Below, one piece after another: positions 53,766-62,891 of a DNA stretch of 64,000 bases. The stretch spans positions 62,001 to 126,000 of the forward strand of contig DATGFS010000030.1 in assembly GCA_035308905.1 (NCBI GenBank), in the 5' to 3' direction. Position 1 is the stretch's first letter; each line of letters opens with the position of its first letter. This DNA is from a bacterium. Its GTDB lineage: Bacteria; Sysuimicrobiota; Sysuimicrobiia; Sysuimicrobiales; Segetimicrobiaceae. A program made the position numbers and the translations under genes. The notes below the pieces were generated by a model, which searched no databases, had not been told where the DNA came from, and worked only from the letters and a program-made list of their open reading frames with translations.

Positions 53766-54080
53766 TCACGGCGCGGCGGGGTCGAGTTCTCCGCCGAGCG
53801 GCCGCGCCCGCAGCCCCTGGACGGGGCGGCCGAGCAGCCGCTCCGCCGCGGCGACGAAGCGCACGGTGTGCGGCAGCCGGCTGTGCGCCTCGAACGCGGC
53901 CTCGTCCACCCACTCGGAGTGCACGGCGAAGGCGGCCGGTTCCCGCACGGATTCAAACGCCTGGTACCGGAGGCATCCCGCCTCGGCCCGCGTCGGTCCG
54001 GCGACACGCCGCAGTTCGGTGCGAAACTCCGCCGCCGCTTTCGGCGGCGGGTCAAAGTGAGTCAAGAAGTGGAAGGACAC
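53766..54080 (-). CDS. Antibiotic biosynthesis monooxygenase (ABM/YgiN-like) domain protein
   Basis: This 104-aa ferredoxin-like fold protein has the usual N-terminal FLTHFDPPPKAAAEFRTEL, EAGCLRYQAFESV and FAVHSEWVDEAAFEAHSRLPH with the conserved His pair. Members oxidise quinols or small aromatic compounds without cofactors; many are uncharacterised. GTG 54080 overlaps the end of the lipase gene by 29 bases, so the two are probably cotranscribed. Confidence 0.82.
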   Translation of the reverse strand: MSFHFLTHFDPPPKAAAEFRTELRRVAGPTRAEAGCLRYQAFESVREPAAFAVHSEWVDEAAFEAHSRLPHTVRFVAAAERLLGRPVQGLRARPLGGELDPAAP

Positions 54081-55353
54081 GCGGCGCCTCCTGGACCCGG
54101 GACCGGCATGCGCACGGGACGGGGCCGAATCGATATGTCGTCGTTCGATCGATCAGCATGTCGGCGATCTTGGGAGCGGCGACGACGAGCAGTTGGAGGT
54201 GTCTCTGCGGCCCCAGGTCGATGGCGGCGACAAACCGATCCGTAAGTCCCGGCACCCCGCCGCCGCCGTTTACAGGCAACCCCAGCGCGCTTGCGGTCAG
54301 CACGACGCCGTCGCCCGGCCCGAACGAGAACCCGATGTTCGGGAATCGGCCGGTGACCCCGGACATCGTGCCGCCCTCTCGGCGGCCGTACAGCGCGTAC
54401 GCGCGGACAGATTCGGGCAACGGATGCGCGTTGAGTTCCGCGAGCGTCGGGTTCCGGCCGTCGGGCGGGATCGTCCACGATGACTGGGGATCCGGACGCC
54501 AGAACGGGAACGTCGGCAGCAATTCCCGCGCCGCGCGTGTCCGCGCGAGAATCCCCGCGGGGTACCAGGCGTACACGTAGGAGGCGACCGATCCTTCGTT
54601 GGGCGTGGCCACCAGAATCAATCGGTCCACCAGACGGCTCCAGCCCGGTTCGAAGGCGATGTTCCATCGGGCGATCAGCCCGCCGAGGCTGTACCCGACG
54701 ACGTTGATCCGCGCCGCGTATGCGGCGCGAAGCACGACGTTCCGCACGTACGCCGCCAGCGCCGCGGCCGCGTCGCGCAGCGAGAGCGCTCGGGATCGAT
54801 ACGTGAACCAAAACAGGTCCGGAGAAGGACCGGCCGCGGAGAACCCTCGCCGCTCGAACCCCGACATCACCTCGGGATCGGCGGCCTCGGCGATGTCATT
54901 CAAGTATCCGGGAACGATCACGGTAGGCAAGCGCATCACGACCGTCTGCCGGGCGACGGCCGTCGTGTCTCCCTGGCGCACGACGATCTCGACGCTGATC
55001 GGGAGATTCTCTTCGAGCGGCGGCACGGGCGTGAACTCCGCGACGGACACATCGCCGCCGACGCGAATCCGGCCCGCCGGCAGATCAATCGAGGCGGGAA
55101 CTCGCGGCGCGATCAAGGGATGCGTCGGCCGGCGGACCACCTGCCCGCCGACGGCAACCGTCCATTCGATGGTCGGTTGAGGCTCAGGTCGAAGGCCTTC
55201 CACGATCACGTCGGCCCCCAGCCGGCCCGGGCTGAGCATGTGGGGCGCCGAGATGCGGACGACGAACTGCGCCTCCTCGTGCCCTTCGGCGCCGGCCAGC
55301 ACGGCCGCGAGAACGGCGCCGACGAGGAAGAGCGCCGTTCTTCGCATCGCCAT
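54052..55353 (-). CDS. Exported alpha/beta-hydrolase (lipase/esterase-like)
   Basis: In this 433-aa protein, the signal peptide (MRRTALFLVGAVLAAVLAG) is followed by a beta-rich domain of about 120 residues. A hydrolase domain then starts at LPTVIVPGYLNDI. The nucleophile elbow is GYSLGG in INVVGYSLGGLIARW; the late GPGDGVV fits the acid residue and LGPQRHLQLL the His. The long N-terminal beta domain is unusual for bacterial triacylglycerol lipases. The ATG at 55347 is an alternative start. It lies just after asnS in the same direction. Confidence 0.8.
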   Translation of the reverse strand: MAMRRTALFLVGAVLAAVLAGAEGHEEAQFVVRISAPHMLSPGRLGADVIVEGLRPEPQPTIEWTVAVGGQVVRRPTHPLIAPRVPASIDLPAGRIRVGGDVSVAEFTPVPPLEENLPISVEIVVRQGDTTAVARQTVVMRLPTVIVPGYLNDIAEAADPEVMSGFERRGFSAAGPSPDLFWFTYRSRALSLRDAAAALAAYVRNVVLRAAYAARINVVGYSLGGLIARWNIAFEPGWSRLVDRLILVATPNEGSVASYVYAWYPAGILARTRAARELLPTFPFWRPDPQSSWTIPPDGRNPTLAELNAHPLPESVRAYALYGRREGGTMSGVTGRFPNIGFSFGPGDGVVLTASALGLPVNGGGGVPGLTDRFVAAIDLGPQRHLQLLVVAAPKIADMLIDRTTTYRFGPVPCACRSRVQEAPRVLPLLDSL

Positions 55354-55365
55354 CAGCCGATTCGG

Positions 55366-56658
55366 CTACGGATAGAGCCGATTCAGGAGGCGCGGGAACG
55401 GTATCGTCTCGCGCACGTGCTCGAGCCCGCAGATCCACGCCACGGTGCGTTCGACGCCGATGCCGAAGCCGCTGTGCGGGACCGATCCATACCGCCGCAG
55501 GTCCAGATACCACGCATACTGATCTTTCGGCAGCCGGTGCTCCTCGAGCCGGCGCTCGAGCAGCGCGAGATCGTGGATCCGCTGCCCGCCGCCGACGATC
55601 TCGCCGTACCCCTCCGGCGCCAGAAGGTCCACGCCGAGCACGACCTCCGGCCGCCCAGGATCCGGCTGCATGTAGAACGCCTTGCACTGCGCCGGGTAGT
55701 GCGTGACGAACACCGGCCTGTCGAAGGCGTTCGCGAGCACGGTCTCTTCGTCGCCGCCGAAATCGTCGCCCCACGCGATGGGGTGTCCGGCGGCGCGGAG
55801 GCGCTCGACCGCGTCGTCGTAGGTGATGCGCGGGAACGGCGGACGCACGCGTTCGAGCGGTACCCGGTCGCGCTCCAGCGCGCGGAGTTCGGGCTCCCGG
55901 CGCTCGAGGACGCGGGCGACAACCGAGGCCACGAGGCCTTCCGCGAGGGCGATGCAGCCGTCGAGATCGAGATAGGCGGCCTCCGGCTCGATCATCCAGA
56001 ATTCGGTCAGATGCCGCCGCGTCTTCGACTTTTCCGCGCGGAAGGCGGGGCTGAAGCAGTACACGCGGCCGAAGGCGGCCGCGCTCGCCTCGCTGTACAA
56101 CTGCCCGCTCTGCGTAAGGTACGCGTGGGTCTCGAAGTAGGGCGTCTCGAACAGCGTCGAGGTCCCTTCGCACGCGGCGGGCGTGAGAATCGGCGTGTCC
56201 ACCCGCAGATAGCCCTGCTCGTCGAGGTAGTCGCACATCGCCCGCTCGACCTCCGCGCGTACGCGGAGGATCGCCCACTGCCGGCTGCTGCGCAGCCAGA
56301 GGTGCCGGTGGTCCATCAGAAAGTCGACGCCGTGCTCTTTCGGCGTGATCGGGTACGGCGCCGCCAGCTGGACGACGCGCAGGTCGCGCAGCGACAGCTC
56401 GTAGCCCCCCGGCGCCCGGCGGTCCTCGCGGACGGCGCCCTGTGCGACGATCGAAGACTCCTGGGTGAGCGTCCCGATCGTCGCAAACACGTCCGGCGGG
56501 ACGTCGGCGCGCGCCGCGACGGCCTGGACGAGCCCGGTCCCGTCCCGTACGAGCAGGAAATGGATCGCGCCGCTGCTGCGGCGGTTGTAGAGCCAACCGT
56601 GGATCTCCACCGTCTCGCCGGCGTGCGCGGCGAGACGTTCGATCGGTACCGCGGACAT
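55366..56658 (-). CDS. asnS: Asparaginyl-tRNA synthetase
   Basis: This 430-aa class IIb synthetase has an N-terminal OB anticodon-binding domain ([20 protein letters not shown]), motif 2 ([19 protein letters not shown]) and motif 3 ([16 protein letters not shown]). The final block RETIPFPR distinguishes AsnRS. ATG 56658 has GGGAGAGGAG nine bases upstream; ATG 56688, ten codons earlier, lacks one. Having AsnRS means the indirect transamidation route for Asn-tRNA is not needed. Confidence 0.94.
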   Translation of the reverse strand: MSAVPIERLAAHAGETVEIHGWLYNRRSSGAIHFLLVRDGTGLVQAVAARADVPPDVFATIGTLTQESSIVAQGAVREDRRAPGGYELSLRDLRVVQLAAPYPITPKEHGVDFLMDHRHLWLRSSRQWAILRVRAEVERAMCDYLDEQGYLRVDTPILTPAACEGTSTLFETPYFETHAYLTQSGQLYSEASAAAFGRVYCFSPAFRAEKSKTRRHLTEFWMIEPEAAYLDLDGCIALAEGLVASVVARVLERREPELRALERDRVPLERVRPPFPRITYDDAVERLRAAGHPIAWGDDFGGDEETVLANAFDRPVFVTHYPAQCKAFYMQPDPGRPEVVLGVDLLAPEGYGEIVGGGQRIHDLALLERRLEEHRLPKDQYAWYLDLRRYGSVPHSGFGIGVERTVAWICGLEHVRETIPFPRLLNRLYP

Positions 56659-56684
56659 GCGCCCGAACTCCTCTCCCGTTGCGC

Positions 56685-57209
56685 TCATCGCGGCCCGACG
56701 GCCCTCCGCACGGCGTTGTCGAGGGCGGCCACCGCCGTGCTGTCGATCAGCCGCGGTGAGGCGACCACGCGCCCCATCTGCACGATGAGCACGCGATGCC
56801 GCCAGGTGCCGGTGACCGGGAAGACGATGGCCGAGACGTTCGGAAGACGGCGGGCGGCCACGACGAGCGTCTGCGCCTTCCAGATCGTGACGCCGAGAAC
56901 CTGCTCGCTGAGGCGAAGCGCGGCGAGCAGGCGCGGCCCGCCGGCGACGGGCGCAACGGTCGCGACGTCCCCGAGGACCTGCCAGACCGCGTCGAGCGCC
57001 TCGCGGGCCCGCCGCGCGTCGAGCCGCACCGTGCGTCCGTGACCGTCGACGGTGACGAACGCGGTCGCCGGACTCAGGCCCGCCGGCGGCGGCGGCGAGG
57101 CTTCGGCGGGCAGGAGGCCGCGCATGCGGCCGGAGGTCCCGCGCAAACGGGGCAGGACGACCGCGCCCGCCGCGGCGGCCAGGAGCTGCAGCGCCGTCCT
57201 CCGTCGCAT
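56685..57209 (-). CDS. Exported protein of unknown function
   Basis: This 174-aa protein has an N-terminal [19 protein letters not shown] signal segment with a basic front, possibly Tat-like. After a Pro/Ala linker the core contains [35 protein letters not shown] and [14 protein letters not shown]. The family was not recognised. DNA of the linker is formed by an inverted copy of the dispersed palindrome (57110-57142). It overlaps the 5' extension of asnS and lies divergent from the HAD gene. Confidence 0.6.
   Translation of the reverse strand: MRRRTALQLLAAAAGAVVLPRLRGTSGRMRGLLPAEASPPPPAGLSPATAFVTVDGHGRTVRLDARRAREALDAVWQVLGDVATVAPVAGGPRLLAALRLSEQVLGVTIWKAQTLVVAARRLPNVSAIVFPVTGTWRHRVLIVQMGRVVASPRLIDSTAVAALDNAVRRAVGPR
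57110..57142. repeat. Dispersed imperfect palindrome, copy E (inverted, inside the unknown gene)
   Basis: GCAGGAGGCC, short middle, GGCCGGAGGTCCCGC on the plus strand, the opposite orientation to the other copies. It is translated in the linker of the exported unknown protein. Confidence 0.6.
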
Positions 57210-57264
57210 CACGCCCCTGCCTACGGCGCATCGCCGCGCGAGTCCTCCGCCGGCCGGCCCGCGG

Positions 57265-57294
57265 TTGCGGCGCACCGGTGTCCCGTCCTACAAT
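57265..57294 (+). promoter_or_regulatory. Promoter of the HAD gene, leaderless form
   Basis: TTGCGG (57265-57270), 18-base spacer, TACAAT (57289-57294), ending six bases before GTG 57301. Confidence 0.45.
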
Positions 57295-57300
57295 GCGGCT

Positions 57301-57972
57301 GTGATTCCGCCGCGCGAGATCGCGCTCGTCTTCGATATGGACAACACCGTGCTGGGGTCGCACATCGACTTCGCCGCGATCCGCCGCACCCTCGGCGCGA
57401 TGCTGCGCGAGACCGGCGCGACCGACGAGTCCGACGAGGCGCTGCGGCGTCTTGCGATCGGGGAGCTGGTGGCCCACGCCGCCGCGCACGACGCCGCGCG
57501 CGGCACCGCGATGGCGCCCCGGATGTGGGAGATCATCACCGCGCACGAGACGCAAGGCCTGCGGGACGCCGCGGCCCTCGACGGCGCGGCCGGCGTGCTC
57601 GGAACGCTGCGGTCGCGCGGCTATCGCGTGGCGATCCTTACCAACAACAGCCGCGCCGGCGCGTCCGTCGCGCTCGAAGCCGCCGGGCTGGCGCACGCCG
57701 CGGAGACCGTCATCACGCGCGACGACGTCCGGTCGATGAAGCCGGCCCCCGACGGCGTCGTGGAGGCCCTCCGCCGCCTCGGCGCCGCGGGCGGCGCCTA
57801 CGTGATCGGCGATTCATGGATCGACGGCGCCGCAGCCGGCGGCGCGGGCGCGCGCTTCGTCGCCTACCGCCGCACGGCCGACGACCTCCAGTCGCACGGC
57901 GTCCGCCCGTGGCGCGTGATCAACCACCTCGTGGAGCTGCTCGCGATCGACTTCGGCGCGGTCGAGCCGTAG
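57301..57972 (+). CDS. HAD-superfamily hydrolase (phosphatase-like)
   Basis: In this 223-aa protein, motif I is FDMDNTVLG (nucleophile Asp and general-acid Asp), motif II is LTNNSR, the Lys is in SMKPAPDG, and motif IV is [11 protein letters not shown]. The all-helical cap is inserted between motifs I and II as in class C1 HAD enzymes such as phosphoglycolate phosphatase. GTG 57301 is preferred because motif I begins a few residues later and the -10 is adjacent. Substrate unknown. Confidence 0.85.
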   Translation: MIPPREIALVFDMDNTVLGSHIDFAAIRRTLGAMLRETGATDESDEALRRLAIGELVAHAAAHDAARGTAMAPRMWEIITAHETQGLRDAAALDGAAGVLGTLRSRGYRVAILTNNSRAGASVALEAAGLAHAAETVITRDDVRSMKPAPDGVVEALRRLGAAGGAYVIGDSWIDGAAAGGAGARFVAYRRTADDLQSHGVRPWRVINHLVELLAIDFGAVEP

Positions 57973-57981
57973 ACGCCGGTC

Positions 57982-58947
57982 CTAGAGCGAAGCGACGGCG
58001 GGGATCAACCGCTCGCCGATCAGGTGGACCGCGTCGAGATCGTCCAGCGTGAAGAACTGCAGGTTGAACCGGCTGATGCCCTCCGCGGTCAGGCCGCGCA
58101 TCTGCTCCGCGATCTCCTCCGGCGCGCCGACCAGCCACCCGGCGTTTCGCAGCTCCCGCGGCAGCTCCGCCGGCGGGGTCGCGGCCCGGGTGATAGCGTA
58201 CTCTTGAACGCTCCGCGCCCGCCGCTCGAGCGCGGCGCCGGTTTCACCGATCAGGATTCCGCCCATCCAGGACCGCCGGATCGTCTTCGGGTCGCGCCCC
58301 ACCTTCCGGCAGGCGGCTTCCAGCGTCGCGGTACGCTCGCGCACCCCGGCCGGCTTCTGCGCGCCGCCGCAGTTCCACTCGTCCGCGTAGCGCGCGGCCA
58401 CCTCGAGGACTTTTGGCCCTTTGCCGCCGATGACGAGCGGAATCCGCCGCTGCGCCGGCTTCGGCCACGCGGTCCCGCCGTCGAGCTGATAGTACCTGCC
58501 TTCGAAGCGCGCCGGCCCGCCGGCCCACAACGCGCGAATCACCTGAACGGCTTCGTCGAGCCGGCGGATCCGTTCGCCGACGCGCGGATACGGGATGCCG
58601 AACGCCTTGTGCTCGCCGTCGTGCCACCCGGCCCCGAGACCGAGCTCGAGGCGTCCGCCGGACAGCGCGTCCACGGCCGCGGCCTCGCGGGCCGTCATGG
58701 CGGGGTGCCGAAACGTGATCGGACAAACGAGCGGTCCGAAGCGAATCCGCCGCGTCGCGCTCGCGAGGTAGGTCAGCGAGGGCCAGCAGTCGAGCCCCGG
58801 GCGGTCGGCGACGCCGAAGAGTGAAAAGAGGTGATCGGACCGCCAGAGCGACTCGAAGCCCGATTGGTCGGCCGCCTCGGCCAGCCGGCGCCAGCGATCC
58901 CACGTGAGACCCTCCTGCCCTTCGATCATGAGCCCGACGTGTGCCAC
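57982..58947 (-). CDS. LLM-class (F420-dependent type) flavin oxidoreductase
   Basis: This 321-aa luciferase-like TIM-barrel protein has VAHVGLMIEGQEGLTWDRW, SLWRSDHLFSLFG, RIRFGPLVCPITFRHPAMTA, GRLELGLGAGWHDGEH and PLVIGGKGPKVLEVAARYADEW. It matches the TIGR-type F420-dependent LLM group often found in actinobacteria and Chloroflexota. GTG 58947 has a strong AAGGAGGA five bases upstream. It may use F420 or FMN; no F420 biosynthesis gene lies in the window. Confidence 0.85.
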   Translation of the reverse strand: MAHVGLMIEGQEGLTWDRWRRLAEAADQSGFESLWRSDHLFSLFGVADRPGLDCWPSLTYLASATRRIRFGPLVCPITFRHPAMTAREAAAVDALSGGRLELGLGAGWHDGEHKAFGIPYPRVGERIRRLDEAVQVIRALWAGGPARFEGRYYQLDGGTAWPKPAQRRIPLVIGGKGPKVLEVAARYADEWNCGGAQKPAGVRERTATLEAACRKVGRDPKTIRRSWMGGILIGETGAALERRARSVQEYAITRAATPPAELPRELRNAGWLVGAPEEIAEQMRGLTAEGISRFNLQFFTLDDLDAVHLIGERLIPAVASL

Positions 58948-58981
58948 GGGGGTCCTCCTTATAACGGATCGCGGGGCGGGC

Positions 58982-59809
58982 CTACCAGAGGTGCTTGAAC
59001 TTCTTCGCGAAGCGGCGCTCGAGGGCGTCCTTGTGCAGGTGGTAGACGGGGCAGTTCCTGATGACGCAGACCTGCAAGGCGGTGTTGCAGTAGGCGTTCG
59101 GCACGCGCCAGCAGTCGTGGTTGACGAAATAGGATCGGCAGACGCCGGTGCGCGGTTCGGCGGTCGCGGGACCCGGATCGTCCGCCTCGAGATCGTCCGC
59201 GGCCGGTGCGGCCGCGTCTCGCGCGTGACCTCCGGCGGCCCGGCCGCCGGGGCGCTGTGCGGGCTTGGCCTTTTTCGCCGTCTGAGCATCTTTGGCCCTC
59301 GCCGCGGGGCCGGGGACCTCAGGCCGCTTCGCCGCCTCTCGCGGCGGCGCCGGGCGTGACGCGGGCCGTCCCGTGCCCGACGCGTCCCTCGCCCTGTCGG
59401 CCGGCCGGAGAAACGCCGTCCCCGAGGTCAGTTCAAACGGCGCCGGTGCGTCTGCGGGCGCGGCCTCGCGCGGCAAGGCGGTGCCCGGTGCGCCGGCCTG
59501 CACGGGCGGTGATGAGTCTTCGCCTGGATCATGCGCGGCCGGCTTTGATGTCGTGGCGGCCGGCGACGGGCGGTCGCCGGCGACCTCGACCGGTCCACCG
59601 TTCAACGCCGGCGTGCCGGCGGGCGTGATGGCCGGGTCGGCGGCTTCGCGGATCTCCGCGTCGACGGCCTCGGGCTTGGTCGTCCCGGCGCCGGCGGGCG
59701 CCGCACCGCGCGGCGCCGGCTCGCGGCCCTCGAAGGCCACGAGATCGCGCGACGTGTCCTCGATGAGGTCTCTAATTCCGCGCCGGAGCGCGTCCCGCTT
59801 TTTGTTCAA
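58982..59809 (-). CDS. Pro/Ala-rich protein with a Cys-rich C-terminal module, next to ParA
   Basis: This 275-aa protein has a short basic/acidic N-terminal helix (KKRDALRRGIRDLIEDTSRD), about 170 residues of Pro/Ala/Gly-rich low-complexity linker, and a compact C-terminal module. The module carries five Cys in about 40 residues: CRSYFVNHDCW, AYCNTALQVC, RNCPVYHLHKD, then a basic FAKKFKHLW end. The Cys plus two His could bind zinc or a Fe-S cluster. Start TTG 59809 overlaps the end of parA by 38 bases, so the two are coupled. No ParB is present. It may be a ParA partner or cargo adaptor; function unknown. Confidence 0.6.
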   Translation of the reverse strand: MNKKRDALRRGIRDLIEDTSRDLVAFEGREPAPRGAAPAGAGTTKPEAVDAEIREAADPAITPAGTPALNGGPVEVAGDRPSPAATTSKPAAHDPGEDSSPPVQAGAPGTALPREAAPADAPAPFELTSGTAFLRPADRARDASGTGRPASRPAPPREAAKRPEVPGPAARAKDAQTAKKAKPAQRPGGRAAGGHARDAAAPAADDLEADDPGPATAEPRTGVCRSYFVNHDCWRVPNAYCNTALQVCVIRNCPVYHLHKDALERRFAKKFKHLW

Positions 59810-60644
59810 GGGCCATCACTTCCTTCGCGAGGCTCATGTACTCGGCCGCCCCGCGCGAGGAGGGCAGATGGACGAAGACCGGCACGCCGATCATGCTCGA
59901 CTCGACCAGTTTGATGTTGAAATGGATCGCGCTCGCGAACACCTTCTCGCCGAAATAGTCGCGGATGCCGTTTAAGATTTCCTTGCCGATGCTGGTGCGG
60001 GCATCGTACATCGTCGGCACCACACCGGCGATCTCCACCTCGTGGCCCGCCTCTTCCCGGACCGCCTTGAGCGTCCGCAGCAACTGCCGCATCCCGAGCA
60101 GCGCGTAGTAGTGGGTCTGAATCGGGATGATCACCTCGTTGCAGGCGACGAGCGCGTTGAGCGTGAGCAGGCCGAGGGACGGCGGCGTGTCGATGATGAT
60201 GTAATCGTACCGCTCCCGCAGCGGCGCCACTTTCTTGCGCAGCGTGTTCTCCCGGCCGATCCGCGAGGACAGCTCCAGTTCCGCGGCGGCGAGGTCGATC
60301 GAGGACGGCGCGAGGTCCAGGTTCGGGACGTTCGACGGCGCGATGATGCTCGCGAGGTCCGCGGACTGGCCGTTCGCGGGCGCGTCCTCGACCAGGATGT
60401 TGTACATCGTGCGCGTGAGCGCCGCGGGATCGGTGCCGAGGCTGACGGTGGCGTTGGCCTGCGGATCGAGATCGATCAGCAGGACCCGGCGTTTACTGAC
60501 GGCAAGGCACGCCGCGAGGTTTACCGCGGTGGTCGTCTTGCCGCATCCGCCCTTTTGATTGACGAGGGCGATGACGCGGGCCGTGGTCGTGCCGTCTGCG
60601 CCCAGGTCCCCGTCCTCCGTGCCGTTGCTCCCTGCCGGTCGCAC
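59772..60644 (-). CDS. ParA/Soj-family partition ATPase
   Basis: This 290-aa protein has the deviant Walker A NQKGGCGKTTTAVNLA, the Walker A' DLDPQANATVSLG and Walker B YIIIDTPPSLGLLT. A GTG start at 60644 gives a 25-residue N-terminal extension before the Walker motif. ParA ATPases move or place DNA, chemoreceptors or carboxysomes along the nucleoid. Here it is not beside ParB or an origin but beside cca and a Cys-rich protein, so a non-chromosomal cargo is possible. Confidence 0.88.
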   Translation of the reverse strand: MRPAGSNGTEDGDLGADGTTTARVIALVNQKGGCGKTTTAVNLAACLAVSKRRVLLIDLDPQANATVSLGTDPAALTRTMYNILVEDAPANGQSADLASIIAPSNVPNLDLAPSSIDLAAAELELSSRIGRENTLRKKVAPLRERYDYIIIDTPPSLGLLTLNALVACNEVIIPIQTHYYALLGMRQLLRTLKAVREEAGHEVEIAGVVPTMYDARTSIGKEILNGIRDYFGEKVFASAIHFNIKLVESSMIGVPVFVHLPSSRGAAEYMSLAKEVMALEQKAGRAPARN

Positions 60645-60660
60645 GCATGTTCGCCGCGGC

Positions 60661-62028
60661 TCAGCGTTCTCCTCCGCCGGAACCCGGGCCGGCGTTCCCG
60701 GCGGTCTCGGCGCCCCCGCTTCCCCGCGCCAGCAGGCCGTCGATGAAGGCCAGCGCCTCGTCCCGGGTGCGGAGCCGTCCCTCGAGCCGCGCGTCTTCGA
60801 CGGCCTCGAGGATCGCCGCGACCCGGGGCCCGGCCGGGACCCCGCGGGCCAGCACGTCGTGGCCAGAGACCAGGCGGGCCGGCGGCGGCGGGGCCGCGGC
60901 GGCCCGCTCCGCCTCGGCGCGCGCCCACTCGTAGAGCGTGAAGTCTTCGTGGCTCGCCGCGCAGTCGGCGCGGTGCAGCTCGAGGAGCTCCGGAAAGATC
61001 TCATCGGCGAACAGCCGGCGCCGCTTCGCCTCGCGCATCTGCGGAAGATCCTTGAAGATCATGTGGCGCCCGACGAGCGCCGTCACGCGGTCGGTGTCGC
61101 GCCGCGGGAACCGGAGGCGCTCCATCACGCTCTCCGCGATCGCGGCGCCCCGCTCGTCGTGGCGGCTGAAGCGGATCCGGTCCGGGGCGTACTCGAGTGT
61201 CTCCGGCTTGCCGACGTCGTGCAGGAGCGCCGCCATCGCGAGCGCCGGCGATGGATGGCGCAGCGCCGCGACCGCCTGCCGCGTGTGCTCGAACACGTCG
61301 CCTTCCGGATGAAAGTTCGGCGGCTGCGGCACGCCGATCTCGGCCGCGACCTCCGGCAGCACGACGGCGAGCAGTCTCGCGTCCCGCAGCAGCGCGAGCG
61401 CCCGCCCGGGGTCGGGTCCGGTCAGCATGCGGACGAGCTCGTCGCGGATGCGCTCCGGGCTCACGGTACGCACGTCCGCGGCGTGGCCGCGAATCGCCTC
61501 GACGGTGTCGGGGTCGATCGTGAAGTCGAGCTCGGCGGCCAGGCGCACCGCGCGCAGCATGCGCAGCCGGTCGTCCGCGAAGCGCGCCGCGGCGTCGCCG
61601 ATCGCACGCACGAGGCGTGAGGCGAGATCGGCGCGGCCGCCCACGAAGTCGAGCACCGCGCCGGCCGCCGGGTCGTAGAACAGGCCGTTGATCGTGAAGT
61701 CGCGGCGCAGCGCGTCCTCGCGCGGGCCCGCGTACCGCACCGACGACGGATGCCGGCCGTCGAGGTACGGACCTTCCGTCCGAAACGTCGCGACCTCGTA
61801 GTCCCCGTCGTCCGCGACCACGCGGATCACGCCGAACGCCGCGCCGACGTCGACCGTGCGCGGGAACAGCGCAACGACCTGCTCGGGGCGGGCCGCGGTG
61901 GCGATGTCGTAGTCCGCGGCGGGCCGCCCCCGCAGCCGGTCGCGGACGCATCCGCCGGCAAGGTAGGTCTCGAACCCGGCGTCCCGAAGCCGCGCCACGA
62001 TCGCCGCCGCCGACGCGAACGTGGGCAC
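60661..62028 (-). CDS. cca: CCA-adding enzyme / tRNA nucleotidyltransferase
   Basis: This 455-aa class II nucleotidyltransferase has an HD domain. N-terminal GGCVRDRLRGRPAADYDIAT, DFTINGLFYDP, then RLRMLRAVRLAAELDF. The HD part contains ALLHDVGKPETLEY and SRHDERG. It repairs or adds tRNA 3' ends; the one tRNA in the window already encodes CCA, so repair is one likely use. GTG 62028 has GAGAGGG seven bases upstream. Confidence 0.92.
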   Translation of the reverse strand: MPTFASAAAIVARLRDAGFETYLAGGCVRDRLRGRPAADYDIATAARPEQVVALFPRTVDVGAAFGVIRVVADDGDYEVATFRTEGPYLDGRHPSSVRYAGPREDALRRDFTINGLFYDPAAGAVLDFVGGRADLASRLVRAIGDAAARFADDRLRMLRAVRLAAELDFTIDPDTVEAIRGHAADVRTVSPERIRDELVRMLTGPDPGRALALLRDARLLAVVLPEVAAEIGVPQPPNFHPEGDVFEHTRQAVAALRHPSPALAMAALLHDVGKPETLEYAPDRIRFSRHDERGAAIAESVMERLRFPRRDTDRVTALVGRHMIFKDLPQMREAKRRRLFADEIFPELLELHRADCAASHEDFTLYEWARAEAERAAAAPPPPARLVSGHDVLARGVPAGPRVAAILEAVEDARLEGRLRTRDEALAFIDGLLARGSGGAETAGNAGPGSGGGER

Positions 62029-62048
62029 CGCGGCTACCCTCTCCGGCG

Positions 62049-62082
62049 GAGGACCTCCGGCCGTCCTCCGGCGGCCTCCTGC
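62049..62082. repeat. Dispersed imperfect palindrome, copy F (sigma-cca gap)
   Basis: GAGGACCTCCGGCCG, longer middle, GGCGGCCTCCTGC. It lies between the cca start and the stop of the sigma-factor gene. Confidence 0.6.
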
Positions 62083-62092
62083 GCGGTCGCGA

Positions 62093-62887
62093 TCACGGTT
62101 CTTCGGGAGCGGAGCGGCGGTCGCTGACGAGGGCACGCAGGCGCGCGAGGGCTTCGCGGAGGATGCGTGAGACGTGCATCTGGGAGATGCCGAGCCGCCG
62201 CGCGATCTCGGCCTGTGACAGATCGTCGAAGAACCGCATGCGGATGATCTGCTGCGCGCGCTCGGGCAGCCGGGCGAGCGCCCAGTCGAGCGTGGCGCGG
62301 TCTTCGAGCCGCTCGAGCGCCACGTCCTCGTCCCCCACGGACTCGAGGAGCGAGACGCTGTGTTCCTCGTCGCCGTCGCTGGTTTCCGCGTCGAGCGAGA
62401 CGAGGCTGTAGGCGCGCCCGACCTCCAGCGCCGAGATCACGTCTTCGAAGTCAACTCCGGTGAACTGCGCGATCTCGGGGATCGTCGGCGACCGGCCGAG
62501 GCGTTGAGACAGCTCTTCGATCGCCCGCATCAGCGTGTAGTTGAGTTCGCGCAGCCGGCGGGGGACGCGGATCGCCCACAGCTTGTCCCGGAAGTGCCGC
62601 TTGATTTCGCCGACGATCGTCGGCGTGGCGTATGTGGTGAACTCGATGCCGCGGGTGGGATCGTACCGGTCGATCGCCTTCAGCAGGCCGATCTGCGCGA
62701 CCTGAATGATGTCCTCGAGCGGCTCGCCGCGGTCCGCGAACTTGCGGGCGAGATAGATGGCGAGACTCTCGTGGGCGAGGGTCAGCTCCTCCCGGACGTC
62801 GGGACTGCGGTCCTCTTGAAACTTTTGGAAGAGGGCCCGGACTTGGTCCTTGTCCAGGAGCCGACGGCCCCGCCGCCGCGTCGCCAT
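62093..62887 (-). CDS. RNA polymerase sigma factor of SigB/SigF/SigG type
   Basis: In this 264-aa group 3 sigma-70 factor, region 2 reads LARKFADRGEPLEDIIQVA and KAIDRYDPTRGIEFTTYATP; region 3 follows. Region 4 contains RMRFFDDLSQAEIARRLGIS then the recognition helix MHVSRILREAL. It is preceded by an RsbW-type anti-sigma gene (stop 62892, start here 62887), the classic pair for stress or sporulation control. No anti-anti-sigma is visible. Confidence 0.93.
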   Translation of the reverse strand: MATRRRGRRLLDKDQVRALFQKFQEDRSPDVREELTLAHESLAIYLARKFADRGEPLEDIIQVAQIGLLKAIDRYDPTRGIEFTTYATPTIVGEIKRHFRDKLWAIRVPRRLRELNYTLMRAIEELSQRLGRSPTIPEIAQFTGVDFEDVISALEVGRAYSLVSLDAETSDGDEEHSVSLLESVGDEDVALERLEDRATLDWALARLPERAQQIIRMRFFDDLSQAEIARRLGISQMHVSRILREALARLRALVSDRRSAPEEP

Positions 62888-62891
62888 CCGG

